Shown here: piece by piece, positions 8,735 to 18,040 of the stretch
Layout of the letters: each line of letters opens with the position of its first letter
Position numbering within the stretch: position 1 is the first letter of the stretch
NCBI GenBank assembly: GCA_021803035.1
Contig: JAJZME010000059.1
Location: forward strand, 186,001 to 250,000
Reading direction: 5' to 3'
DNA from: Acidobacteriota bacterium
GTDB lineage: Bacteria > Acidobacteriota > Terriglobia > Terriglobales > Acidobacteriaceae
Length of the DNA: 64,000 bases
Notes under the pieces: generated by a model
Told to the model about the DNA's origin: nothing
Database searches by the model: none
Seen by the model: only the letters and a program-made list of their open reading frames with translations
Made by a program: the position numbers and the translations under genes

Positions 8735-11700
8735 TCAATCCACAGTGAGCGTCAGCGTGACTGAGTGCTGAACTCCGGTCGAGCTGGCGGTAACCTGCAC
8801 CGTGTAGGTTCCGGCCGGCGTGGACGCGCCGCTCTGGCTGCCCGGAGGCGCGCTGCCCGTCCCTCCGCCGGAGCTGGTGCAACCCACCAGACCCGCGCAG
8901 GTGACCACGGCCAGTAACGCAACCAGGAACAGCGCCCTGCGGCGTCTGCAGGCCAGCGGCAGCAGAAACAGGCCGCACAGCAGCGGCGCCGCGGGCCACG
9001 GGGTTGCGGGCGCGGCAGACGCCGTGGTGGCCGGGCCAGTGGCAATCTCGACCATCACATTGCCCTGCGCGCCCGCGCCAACCGTTTCCGTGCCGGGATT
9101 GAAGGCGCATTGAGCATCCGCAGGCAGCGAAGAACACTGGAAGCTGAACTTTCCCTGCGAGCCGTCCAACGTGGACAGCACCAGCGAGTAACTGGCCGTC
9201 TGGCCGCTGGCCACAGTCTGGCTGGTCGAGCCGGCAGCCGCGGCGGTAAAGTCAAAGCCCATACCGGAAAGCGCGACCGGCGGCGCTTCGACGGTGCTGC
9301 TGGTGACCGTGAGGCTGCCGCTTTGCTGGCCGGCGGCCGTGGGCGCAAATTCCACGCCTGCCGTGCAACTGGCCTGGGCCGCAAGCGTCGAGCCGCAGGT
9401 GCTCGCAACCAGTGTGAAACCGGCTGGGACATTCAGCGCGAGACCGGCGAGGGCCGTTGTCGGATTCAGGTTGGTAATGGTCACGGTGGTCGGGCTGCTG
9501 ACGGTTCCGGCCCCGGTGGTCGGGAACGAAATGGAAGCCGGCGTAACCTGGATGCCGCAGGAACCGTACAGGGCCACGCTGGACGCGGTGGCAACGGCAG
9601 GCGAACTGACGGTCAACGCGCCCGTTGCCAGCGCGCAACTGGCGGGCTGAAAGGCCACCTCCGCGGTGCAACTTGCGCCCGCACCCAGGCTGCCGCTGCA
9701 GTCGTTTTGCGTGAGGACAAAAGGCGCGGCAACAGCCACCAAAAGCGAGCTGATGCTGACGCTGGTGGTGTTGGTGATGGTGACCGTTTGCGCCGCGGAG
9801 GTCTGGCCGGGATCGACGGACGAGAAGCTGATCTCGGTGGGACTCACGCCCAGGCCCGAGGCGAGTTGCGCGGTTCCGGTCAGAGCGACCGAGGCCGGCG
9901 TGACGCCAAGTGTGGAGGATGAAACCGCCAGCGTAGCGGCAATGCCGCCCGCCATGGTGGGATCGAACGTAACCTGCGCGCTGCAACTGGCTCCGTTGTC
10001 GAGGACCGCTCCGCAGGTGGTGGCGGCAATGGCAAAGCTGCCGGCGCCGGGACCGGTGATCTGAAAGCCCACATTGTCCATGGGCGCGCCGCCGGTGTTG
10101 CTGACGGTGAGCGTTTGCGGGGCGCTGGCCACGCCGGGCTGCTCCGACGCAAAGCTCAGACTTGACGGGCTCACGCTGAAAACCGGCGCGGCAAGGCCCG
10201 TGCCGGAGAGCGCGACGGTCTGCGTGCGCAGCGCATCGGAGACCGTGAGCGTGCCGGTTTGAGCGCCTGCCGCGGTGGGATCGAAGGCCACCGCGATGGA
10301 GCAGCTTGCCTGCGCCGCCAATTGCGTCGTGCAGTTGTTGCTCGCAATCTGAAAGCCGGCGCTGACGCTGGCGGCAATCGAGGTCAGCGGCTCGTCGCCG
10401 CTGTTCGTTAGCTGAACCGTCTGCGCGGCGGAAAGCTGGCCGGCGATGGTATCCGGAAAGGTGAGCGCAGTGGGGCTGAGGTTGTCGGCAGGCGGCGCGG
10501 CGCCGGTTCCGCTCAAGGCCACGGTCTGGATTCCTGCCTCGTCGGTCAGGGTAAGCGTGCCGCTGGCGCTTCCTGTCTGCGTGGGCGCGAAGGCAATCTC
10601 GATCTGGCAACTGGCTTGCGCCGTCAGTGCGCTGGTGCCGCAGGAGTTGCTGGCAAGAACAAAGGGCGGCGTAACCGCAACGCTCAGGATGGGAATGTCG
10701 GTGGTAGTGGCGTTGGCGGCCTGGACCGGCAGCGGCGCGGAGGTGGTTCCGCTGGGGACCTGGCCAAAGTCGAGGGTACCGGGCGAGAGCGTGACCTCGC
10801 CGGCCGGGGTCCCGGTTCCGCTCAGATTCACGGCTATCTGTCCCCCGTAGACGTTGGCGCTGATTGTCATCTGCCCGGTTCGTGAGCCGGTGGCTGTGGG
10901 AGCGAAGATGACCTGAATGGCGCAGCTTTCGCCGGGCGCAATGGCCGCATTCACGCAGTTGTCAGTCTCGCTGAAGTCGCCGCTCAGGGCGATGCCGGTG
11001 GGTGCCAGCGCAAGGCTGCCCGTGTTGTAGAGAGTCACGGTCTGAGCGCCGGTAACCGCGCCCACGGACTGGTTCGGGAAGCTGAGGTCAGCCGGGCTGA
11101 CAGAGGCAGAGGCCAGATTGGCTCCGGAGGTCCACAGCGGAGTTTGCCAGATGCCGCGGCCGTAAGTGGCCGCAACCAGCACCTGCTGGGAAGCAGACGG
11201 CGGAGCGGCGCTCAAGGCAACCACCGGCGCCGGCGGAAGACCGGTTCCGAATGCCGACCAGCAATTGGAGCTTGGCTGGGCGCAATTCGCGACCTCCGTG
11301 GTGAAATACACGCCCGCATCGGTGGCGACATAGACCGTATTGGCATTTTGCGGGTCGACGGTCACGCTGTTGGCGGGTGCCACGGGAAGATTGGACGTGA
11401 TCGCGCTCCAGTGCGCGCCGCCGTCGGTCGAGCGGTAGACGGTCTGCGGATTCGCAATCCGGTTCGCCATCCCCTCCACGGTGACGTACACCGTGTTTCC
11501 GGTCGCGTCGTGGGGATCGATGTAGATGCTGGAGATGTCGAAGCTCTCGCTGTTCAGGGCCTGGCCGCTGTTGGTGACGGGGTTGAAGCTCAGATCCTGC
11601 CAGACGGGCATGGAAGTAGACGACGGATCGACGATGGCACGCAGAACATGGCCGGGGATATTGGCCCCGCCGTCCTGCGCGCCGTACATCCCCACGTAGA

Positions 11701-13996
11701 TCACTTCGCTGCCGCCGGACAGCGCCAGCGCCGCCATGGAGCGGATCAGCGCATCACCGCTGCAAGCGCCTCCGCTTTGGCCGGTGTCGAGGATGGGGCT
11801 GACGGCGTTGCCGTCGCTCCAGCCGGCGCCGGTGGCCGGTCCGCGCCAAACCCGGCAGGTGCCGATGAGAAGCTGGGCGTTATCCAGCGGGTCCACCAAA
11901 AACGGGGCGGGCGTGGTCATGGTGCTCCCGTCGCCGTCCACGTCCGCGTTGTCGATCACCGGGCTGGAGCCGAAATCGGCAGGGTTGCAACCGATGGATT
12001 GCGAACAGGCATGGATCGAGACGCCCGGCGCGTTGTTGACGTACCAGTTCAGCGGATCGGAGGGATCGATCGCCACCGGCCCGCCCAGACCGGAGAGAAT
12101 CTGCGGCCAGTCGGCCGTGGGTCCTGAGGTGCTCTTCACGCCCGCAGTCCCGTTTACGCCCAGGCCCGCCATCATGGTGTAAGACGACTGGCCAACCTGC
12201 GAGATGCTCTCCGGTTCCGCCAGTGAGCCCAGGCTGCCGTTGAGGTTCTGGAAGTGCGAGGCGTCGCTGCTGTCACAGACCGGGCCGGTTTCTCCAACGG
12301 CATCCGTCGAACGCCACAGGCCGCTATCGTTGCCGGCGAAGATCTCCAGCGGATTGGATGGGTTCCACGTCAGCGCGTGCTGAAATTCGCCCACCTGCGC
12401 GCTCATGCAGGTGGTGGAGTTGGTGGTGTTGCGCCACACGCAGCCCATGGCCAGGCTGCACTTCCACAGATCGTTGCCGCCGGCAAACAGCAGCGTGTCC
12501 TGCTGGGATGGAACCGCGGCCAGCGCCAGGTTGTAATCGCCGTTGGGAATGGTGGCGGCGCCGCTGGGCGTGTCGGCTTCCAGCGCCGAGGTGTCCCATT
12601 GGCGCCCGAAGGTCACCGTCTGGTTGCTGCAGGCGCCCGCGCTCAGGCCGCATTGGTCCTGCCACAGGCCCTGGTCCTGGTTGTCGGCATCCACGGTCCA
12701 TGCAAACGTATCGCCGGTTTGCGGATTGACGGCGAGAGCGCCGCGAAAGATGGGGCAGGCGATGGAACCGGGAACGCCCGGATTCGTAGGGCAGTTGGTG
12801 GTGGTAAGCCCGGCGCCGGGCTGCTCGGCCAAACGCGTCCACGTAACCCCGTCGGAGGACTGGTAATAGCCGTGGTAGCGCACCGCCGCGATAAACACCT
12901 GCCGCACCGGGTTCCACACCACCGCCGTGGCGGCATTGCCGTCCGGCACAACGAAGGGATCGGACGGGCCCTGCACGTCGGCGCCGTTGCCGTCGGTGAT
13001 GGTGGCCAGATTCCAGCTCGCGCCCGCGTCCGTCGAGTAGTAAAGACCCTCGTAGCTTATGCCGGACTGATTGGCGCTGACCAGCGTGCCTTCATAAGCC
13101 TGGGAGACGGCAGCCACCACAAGCTGGGGATCGACGGTGCTCCAGGCAAAACCGGCAAAGCCTTCGCCCACGAAGCTGTAGGTCTGTTCGCCCTGGAGCT
13201 GTTCCAGGTCGTCCGTTTGCTGGATCAGCGTCCAGGTGTTTCCCCCATCGGTCGAACGCAGAATGCCGCCGCCGTAGTAGGAATCGAGCGCGTCGTTGGG
13301 ATCGCCGGTGCCGGCCAGGATCACGCCCGTGCCGCCGGGTTGAACCGTCAGTGCCCCGATGCTGATGGAAGCGCCGGCCGCGCCGCCCAGCGCATCCACG
13401 GCGTCGGTCAGCGGGGTAAAGGTGATGGAAGACGGCGTGGAGGCCGCCGCGTTCTGCGCCTCCCACACGCCGCCGGTGGTTCCCACATAGAGATGGTTCC
13501 CCGTAATGTCGGAGGGATCGAGCGCCAGCGAAGAGATACGGCCGGAAACCAGACCAAAGTTGGGAGTCTCAACGGCCATGGGACCGAGAGGCTGCCAGGT
13601 GGCAGTAGCGGCGTTCCCTGACTGCGCGCCGCTCGCGTTCATCCGCGCGGCCGCCTGTTCGGCGCGCAGGCGCAGCAGAGCCGGTCCCATCGCGCCGGCC
13701 GGCGCGGAAAGCTGCGCACCAGCCAGCCAGCCGCGGCGGGCAAGAAACTGCTCCGTCTCCAGCGCCCGTGGCGGCAGACTGACACGGCGCGGCGCACCAG
13801 GCTTCGTCCGTGAGCGGCCGGCAACCACCTGCGCCGCGCACCGCGCGCCCGCAAACACCCCGCAGCAAAACGCAGCCAGCACCCACGCGGCCACGGCCAC
13901 GCGGCAGCCATGACCTGCCGCACCGCAGGCGCGCTTTCCATTCCCGCAATTTCCGCCTGGCCGGCCGGAAAATCGATTTGAAAATTCTTTTGTCAC
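8735..13996 (-). CDS. giant secreted BNR-propeller protein with six ASH-type repeats
   Basis: A 1753-residue extracytoplasmic protein. A hydrophobic signal region lies near residues 33-57 behind an unusually long N-terminal stretch. Residues about 115-960 hold sialidase-type Asp-box repeats (STDGGNTW, STDAGASW, SSDGVTW, STDGGAHW) typical of beta-propellers. From about 965 to 1590 there are six Ig-like ASH/choice-of-anchor D repeats of about 100 residues, each opening with a (V/L)SP..(L/I)(S/T)F motif and carrying a conserved Cys pair, as in NCTTQLAAQASC. Near 1668-1705 two hydrophobic segments flank RRRR, and a beta-rich tail follows. The role is probably surface binding or adhesion; the ligand is unknown. 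The start is a GTG at 13996 with a weak ribosome site and is uncertain. Confidence 0.88.
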   Translation of the reverse strand: MTKEFSNRFSGRPGGNCGNGKRACGAAGHGCRVAVAAWVLAAFCCGVFAGARCAAQVVAGRSRTKPGAPRRVSLPPRALETEQFLARRGWLAGAQLSAPAGAMGPALLRLRAEQAAARMNASGAQSGNAATATWQPLGPMAVETPNFGLVSGRISSLALDPSDITGNHLYVGTTGGVWEAQNAAASTPSSITFTPLTDAVDALGGAAGASISIGALTVQPGGTGVILAGTGDPNDALDSYYGGGILRSTDGGNTWTLIQQTDDLEQLQGEQTYSFVGEGFAGFAWSTVDPQLVVAAVSQAYEGTLVSANQSGISYEGLYYSTDAGASWNLATITDGNGADVQGPSDPFVVPDGNAATAVVWNPVRQVFIAAVRYHGYYQSSDGVTWTRLAEQPGAGLTTTNCPTNPGVPGSIACPIFRGALAVNPQTGDTFAWTVDADNQDQGLWQDQCGLSAGACSNQTVTFGRQWDTSALEADTPSGAATIPNGDYNLALAAVPSQQDTLLFAGGNDLWKCSLAMGCVWRNTTNSTTCMSAQVGEFQHALTWNPSNPLEIFAGNDSGLWRSTDAVGETGPVCDSSDASHFQNLNGSLGSLAEPESISQVGQSSYTMMAGLGVNGTAGVKSTSGPTADWPQILSGLGGPVAIDPSDPLNWYVNNAPGVSIHACSQSIGCNPADFGSSPVIDNADVDGDGSTMTTPAPFLVDPLDNAQLLIGTCRVWRGPATGAGWSDGNAVSPILDTGQSGGACSGDALIRSMAALALSGGSEVIYVGMYGAQDGGANIPGHVLRAIVDPSSTSMPVWQDLSFNPVTNSGQALNSESFDISSIYIDPHDATGNTVYVTVEGMANRIANPQTVYRSTDGGAHWSAITSNLPVAPANSVTVDPQNANTVYVATDAGVYFTTEVANCAQPSSNCWSAFGTGLPPAPVVALSAAPPSASQQVLVAATYGRGIWQTPLWTSGANLASASVSPADLSFPNQSVGAVTGAQTVTLYNTGSLALAPTGIALSGDFSETDNCVNAAIAPGESCAIQVIFAPTATGSRTGQMTISANVYGGQIAVNLSGTGTPAGEVTLSPGTLDFGQVPSGTTSAPLPVQAANATTTDIPILSVAVTPPFVLASNSCGTSALTAQASCQIEIAFAPTQTGSASGTLTLTDEAGIQTVALSGTGAAPPADNLSPTALTFPDTIAGQLSAAQTVQLTNSGDEPLTSIAASVSAGFQIASNNCTTQLAAQASCSIAVAFDPTAAGAQTGTLTVSDALRTQTVALSGTGLAAPVFSVSPSSLSFASEQPGVASAPQTLTVSNTGGAPMDNVGFQITGPGAGSFAIAATTCGAVLDNGASCSAQVTFDPTMAGGIAATLAVSSSTLGVTPASVALTGTAQLASGLGVSPTEISFSSVDPGQTSAAQTVTITNTTSVSISSLLVAVAAPFVLTQNDCSGSLGAGASCTAEVAFQPASCALATGALTVSSPAVATASSVALYGSCGIQVTPASISFPTTGAGTVSSPTTVTITNLNPTTALAGLALNVPAGFTLVASTCGSTLAAQASCTAGVEFAPTAAGQQSGSLTVTSSTVEAPPVALSGMGFDFTAAAAGSTSQTVASGQTASYSLVLSTLDGSQGKFSFQCSSLPADAQCAFNPGTETVGAGAQGNVMVEIATGPATTASAAPATPWPAAPLLCGLFLLPLACRRRRALFLVALLAVVTCAGLVGCTSSGGGTGSAPPGSQSGASTPAGTYTVQVTASSTGVQHSVTLTLTVD

Positions 13997-14181
13997 ACCT
14001 GTCCGGAATCCGGTTCCGGTCTCCTTCCCTTAAATCTTCCAAAGGAATGGGAGCGGAATCCATGAGATTACGCAGCGTGAAACAGGCAGTTTCCGGGAAT
14101 GGAATTGTGGCCCATTATAGGACACGCAGAATGTGGCCTGAATGTGACCTAAAACACAAAGCTTGAAACGCTTGCAACCCT

Positions 14182-15612
14182 TCAGGCGCCGGATCGGCCG
14201 GCGTAGCGGCGGATGTAAGTTGCGGCGTCGAATTTGCGGGAGATCGACGCGCCGGTCATGGAGCGGACCAGTCCGAAGACCGGCCGGTTGAACCACGGCC
14301 GGTCATGTCGGCCCACGATCGCCCAGGCAATGCCGGCGTAGCCGTTGGGGTCGCGGCCGTCCAGCTCGTAGCGGTCGTTGAGCGTCACCGCCCAGTCGAA
14401 GGCCGTGGCCGGTTCGGGCGCCCATTCCAGAATCTTCTTGGCCCAGTACATGCGCATGTAGTTGTGCATCCACCCCGTGTCCACCATCTGCCGCTGGGCG
14501 GCGTTCCACAGATCGTCGGCGGTTTCGGCGCGCTCCAGTTGCAGAAAGCTGTAGCGATGCGGGCGCGGGTCGCCGGCGTGTTCGACAAGCGATGTGCGGG
14601 CCCACGGCGCGGCGCACTCCCAGTTGTCGTAGTTCGGCTCGTGGCGCACGAAGAGAACCGACAGCTCGCGCCAGGCAATGAGCTGTTCCAGAAAGCGGTC
14701 GGCGGCGGGCTGGGCAGCCCATCCGCGGCGGACAGCGTCTTGCGCGGCCTGCGCGACGCTGAGCGGTCCGATGTTGCCGAAGTGCAGGTACGGCGACAAG
14801 CGGCTGGTGCCGTCCACTTCCGGATGATTGCGGGCCTCGCCGTAGTCCTTGAGGCCGTGGCGGACAAACTCCTTCAGCCGCTTGCGCGCGGCGTGGGCTC
14901 CGCCCGTAAACGCGTCCACGGGCCTGATCGAGCGGTCCAGTTTCGTAAAGCCTTCAGTGATGTCGCCCGCAAGAGAAAAGCCGGCAATCGGCTTGCGGGG
15001 CTTCCACGGATGCAGCGGCGCGATCTCCGGCGGCGTGACGAGATACCGGGACAGCTCCGCGTGCAGTCTCGGGCGGAAGTGGTGCAACAGCACAAAGCTG
15101 CGCCCGAAGATGCGCGACGGCGCCACGACATCGGCATCCACGGTCCAAAACGGAAGCCTGAGCCGGGCGGCCAGCGCCTTGCGCCAGCGTTCCGGCTCGC
15201 GGCAGGGGTTTTCGTCGCCAATCAGCAGCGCCGCCTGGACCTCTTCGAGAAAGGCTTCAAGGCGGTTGTCCGGCGGACGGCGCACCACAAATCCGACGCC
15301 ACGTTCGGCGGCATCTTCGGCAGCGTCCCGCAGGCCCTGCGCCATGAAGTGATAGTGGCGCAGGTTGGCGTTGGGGTAGTTGGAAATGACGGAGAAGTAG
15401 ACCACAACCGGCAGGTCGAGCAGGTTGGCGGCTTCGATGGCGGCCTCGAGCGCGGGATTGCCCTCGATGCGCTGGGCGCGCTGCATCCAGTAGACGACCG
15501 AGCGCGCGTCCTTGCGCGGCAAACCGGCGCGGCGCACCTGCACGCGCGGATCGGCTGCAAGGCGGGCGAGTTCAGCCGGCAGCGCGCCGGAATCTGCCCT
15601 GGCATGGTTCAA
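14182..15612 (-). CDS. phr: class II deoxyribodipyrimidine (CPD) photolyase
   Basis: A 476-residue flavoprotein that uses light to split cyclobutane pyrimidine dimers in DNA. Class II membership follows from the SVVYWMQRAQRIEGNPALE N-terminal motif, the DRFLEQLIAWRELSVLFV segment and the C-terminal MHNYMRMYWAKKILEW motif with LNDRYELDGRDPNGYAG. The length is normal for the class. The frame opens with TTG at 15612, with CGAGGACGAG upstream; no ATG is available, so the start is tentative. It diverges from the amt operon. No carotenoid or light-sensor gene is adjacent. Confidence 0.93.
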   Translation of the reverse strand: MNHARADSGALPAELARLAADPRVQVRRAGLPRKDARSVVYWMQRAQRIEGNPALEAAIEAANLLDLPVVVYFSVISNYPNANLRHYHFMAQGLRDAAEDAAERGVGFVVRRPPDNRLEAFLEEVQAALLIGDENPCREPERWRKALAARLRLPFWTVDADVVAPSRIFGRSFVLLHHFRPRLHAELSRYLVTPPEIAPLHPWKPRKPIAGFSLAGDITEGFTKLDRSIRPVDAFTGGAHAARKRLKEFVRHGLKDYGEARNHPEVDGTSRLSPYLHFGNIGPLSVAQAAQDAVRRGWAAQPAADRFLEQLIAWRELSVLFVRHEPNYDNWECAAPWARTSLVEHAGDPRPHRYSFLQLERAETADDLWNAAQRQMVDTGWMHNYMRMYWAKKILEWAPEPATAFDWAVTLNDRYELDGRDPNGYAGIAWAIVGRHDRPWFNRPVFGLVRSMTGASISRKFDAATYIRRYAGRSGA

Positions 15613-15966
15613 AGTGGCTCGTCCTCGTTTGCGATTGGAAATGGCTGCGCCGTTCCCTGAATGAGTCTTTCACGTCAGCGCGCATGGAGAAACACGGCGA
15701 AAGAGCAAATCCGGACCAGCTCACCGCGGCGGTTGTGACGGTCCCTCGGTTTTCCCGGGGCTGCGCCTGCCGCAATGCGTTGCTCCGCGGCCAAATCTGG
15801 CTGCGGAGCTGCAAATCTCATGGCGATCAAATGCGGATCCGTTTAAAATGCAGCAAACCATCGCACTTGGGCCCGGCATCCCGGAGTAACCAGGAGTGCG
15901 CTTTCTGCGGGGCGTTGCACGGCACAGCGGCGCGGCCGCCTCAAGGCTCGCAAAAGGAGAGATCTC
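15613..15966. other. divergent spacer between photolyase and the amt operon
   Basis: This 354-base region separates oppositely oriented genes and should contain both promoters. A TAAAAT hexamer at 15844-15849 is a possible plus-strand -10, but no good -35 is seen 17 bases upstream. The open plus-strand frame running through it is rejected as an N-terminal extension of amt. Confidence 0.4.
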
Positions 15967-16131
15967 ATGCGCTATGCCGGAATTCTGGTCATGCCGGCCG
16001 GGTTCATCCTGACCATTGCCGCACTGCTTCTGTTTCCCGCGCCGGCGGAGCGATTGGTCTTTGTCCTGTGCGGACTGGCCGTCGAGGGCCTGGGCCTGGC
16101 CGTGGCCGCGCGCGGAATGGGGCGGCCATGA
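15967..16131 (+). CDS. 54-residue two-helix membrane peptide coupled to Amt
   Basis: A small gene with a strong ribosome site (AAAAGGAGAG, 5 bases before the ATG). The product has two predicted membrane helices, residues 4-23 and 30-50, joined by a PAPAER turn, and ends RGMGRP. Its TGA overlaps the ATG of the Amt gene by 4 bases (ATGA), so the two are translationally coupled. I do not recognise the family. The position where a PII gene (glnK) often accompanies amtB suggests a helper or regulator of the channel, but that is inference. It lies in a different frame from Amt and is easily missed by annotation. Confidence 0.75.
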   Translation: MRYAGILVMPAGFILTIAALLLFPAPAERLVFVLCGLAVEGLGLAVAARGMGRP

Positions 16132-17396
16132 GCAACACCCTCTTTGCGCTTGTCTTCGCCCTGCTGCTGGTGGCGCCCCTGGCTCTGGCCGGCGTGGCGC
16201 TCATTAACACCGGACTGGGCCGCTCGCGTTCGGCCGCGCAGGCGCTGCTGGGCAGTCTGGCCATCATGGCCGTAACCGCAATTGTGTTTGCGCTCGTGGG
16301 CGCGGGCGTAGCCGGACTGCCCGGCGGCCCGGGCCTCAGCTTTACCGCGGCCGGCAAGGCGTGGAACTGGCTGGGCGCGGGGCCGTTTCTGCTGCGCGGC
16401 CTTGGCGCCGCGCCGCCGCGCGCGCAACTGGCGCTGCTCTTCGAGTTTCCCGCGGTGGCAATGGCCGGGCTGATCGCCTGGGGCTCGGGCGCGGACCGCT
16501 GGCGGCTCATCGCCGGCTGCGCGGCGGCCGCCCTGCTGGCGGCCTTTGTCTTCCCCCTGCTTGCGCACTGGATCTGGGCCGGCGGATGGCTGGCCGCGCT
16601 GGGCGTGAACTTCGCGCTGGGCAAAGGCTTTCTCGATCCGGGCGGCGCGGCCACGATGCATGTGCTCGGCGGCTTGACCGCGCTGGCCGTGGTGTGGATC
16701 GTGGGACCGCGCAAGGGCAAGTTCCCCAAAGAAGGCCTGTCCACGGCCATCCCCGGCCACAACGCGGTCTATGTGCTGTTCGGCTGCATGCTGAGCCTCG
16801 TGGGCTGGCTGGCCTGGAACGCGGCCGGAGCGGTGATCTGGCTGCGCGCGCCGCTGGCCGCGCTGCCCGCGACCGCCATCAACACGCTGCTCTGCGCCTC
16901 GGGCGCGCTGGCGGCCACCTTCGCCGTGACGCGCATCCGCTTCGGCAAGCCCGACGCCAGCCTCTGCGCCAACGGCTGGCTGGCGGGGTTGGTGGCTTCC
17001 AGCGCCTGCGCGGCGCTGGCAACCACGGGCGAGGCGCTGCTGGCCGGCGTCGTGGCCGGAATCGTAACGCCGCTGCTGGTGGAGCTGTTCGAGCTTGCCC
17101 TGTCCATTGACGACCCCTCCGGCGCGGTTGCGGTCCATGCCGTGGCGGGAATGTGGGGATTGGTCGCGGCGGGAATTTTCGCGCCCCACGCCGGCCAACT
17201 GACGGCGCAACTGGTAGGCATAGCCGCCCTGCTCGGCGTGGCGCTGCCGCTGGTGTACTTCCTGTTTGCGCTGCTCAACCTGGCGCTTCGCTTCCGCGTG
17301 GAACCGGACGGCGAGCGTATCGGAATGGACCTCCAGGAGCTGGGTGGAGGCGCCTATCCGGAGTTCGTGGTGCACCGCGACGAGTCGTTCCGGTAG
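16128..17396 (+). CDS. amt: divergent Amt/Rh-family ammonium channel
   Basis: A 422-residue membrane protein with about 11 hydrophobic segments. The twin pore histidines of the Amt family are recognisable: His178 in DPGGAATMHVLGG and His337 in DDPSGAVAVHAVAGMWG, each preceded by the conserved Asp. AHWIWAGGWLA and TAINTLLCASGALA also match Amt blocks. The N-terminal block is divergent: where most Amts have GLALFYGG this one has PLALAGVALINTG, and the external phenylalanine-gate region is altered. The start is the ATG at 16128 overlapping the upstream mini-gene; the longer open frame is rejected. A zinc-ribbon membrane protein follows 113 bases later. Confidence 0.87.
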   Translation: MSNTLFALVFALLLVAPLALAGVALINTGLGRSRSAAQALLGSLAIMAVTAIVFALVGAGVAGLPGGPGLSFTAAGKAWNWLGAGPFLLRGLGAAPPRAQLALLFEFPAVAMAGLIAWGSGADRWRLIAGCAAAALLAAFVFPLLAHWIWAGGWLAALGVNFALGKGFLDPGGAATMHVLGGLTALAVVWIVGPRKGKFPKEGLSTAIPGHNAVYVLFGCMLSLVGWLAWNAAGAVIWLRAPLAALPATAINTLLCASGALAATFAVTRIRFGKPDASLCANGWLAGLVASSACAALATTGEALLAGVVAGIVTPLLVELFELALSIDDPSGAVAVHAVAGMWGLVAAGIFAPHAGQLTAQLVGIAALLGVALPLVYFLFALLNLALRFRVEPDGERIGMDLQELGGGAYPEFVVHRDESFR

Positions 17397-17509
17397 ACAG
17401 GGCCGGCTACCGGCAAATTCCAGGCCGCGGCACGGCAACCTGAGGCTGGGGAACCGGGCGGGCGCCGCCTGCGTAGTTTCCGGCAGCGCTGCGTGGAGGA
17501 GAGAAAATC

Positions 17510-18040
17510 ATGTTTTGCAGCGGGTGTGGACAGCAACTGATGCCGGGTTATGCATTTTGCCCGCAATGCGGACGCCCGGTGGCGCCGGTCATGCCGCCCG
17601 TGCCGGGCTACGCGTTCCTGCTGGAAAACTACGCATCCAGGGTGCGGCTGCTGGCTATTGTATGGCTCGTGTATGCCGGAATCTCGCTGCTGCTGGGCTT
17701 TGCCGGAATCACCTTTCTGAAATTCTTTTTCTTCGGCGGCCTCGGTCCCTGGATCCATCCCTGGATGCACGGCTCCATGCCACCGGCGTGGGTATTTCCG
17801 GCCATCGTGCACTTTGCGTGGATTCTGCTGGCGCTGCGCGTAGTCCTGGCCGCCGTTGCCGGCTGGGGGCTGCTGGAGCGCGCGCCGTGGGGCCGGATCG
17901 TAGCCATTATCGCGGCAATCTTCAGCATCCTGAAATTTCCCTTCGGCACCGCGCTGGGCATCTGGACGCTCGTGGTGCTGCTGGGTGACCGGAATACGGC
18001 GATGTATGAGCAGTTGGAGCGGCAAAATACCGGCCTTTAG
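17510..18040 (+). CDS. zinc-ribbon membrane protein
   Basis: A 176-residue protein. It begins with a compact zinc ribbon, MFCSGCGQQLMPGYAFCPQC, whose two CxxC pairs can bind one zinc. After a short proline linker come about four hydrophobic segments (roughly 45-70, 95-120, 125-145, 145-165) and a polar end. The start is firm: GGAGGAGAG lies 6 bases before the ATG. Such zinc_ribbon_2 plus membrane proteins are common in Acidobacteriota and have no assigned function. It could be co-transcribed with the amt pair. Confidence 0.8.
   Translation: MFCSGCGQQLMPGYAFCPQCGRPVAPVMPPVPGYAFLLENYASRVRLLAIVWLVYAGISLLLGFAGITFLKFFFFGGLGPWIHPWMHGSMPPAWVFPAIVHFAWILLALRVVLAAVAGWGLLERAPWGRIVAIIAAIFSILKFPFGTALGIWTLVVLLGDRNTAMYEQLERQNTGL

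Noticed and set aside
9110-13621. several long plus-strand open frames opposite the giant gene
   Set aside because: They are antisense shadows caused by high GC; arginine/glycine-rich, with no domain character, while the minus frame shows clear repeats.
15684-16127. N-terminal extension of the Amt gene in the same frame
   Set aside because: The segment lacks membrane or family character and would bury the well-supported coupled mini-gene; the ATG at 16128 matches the family start.
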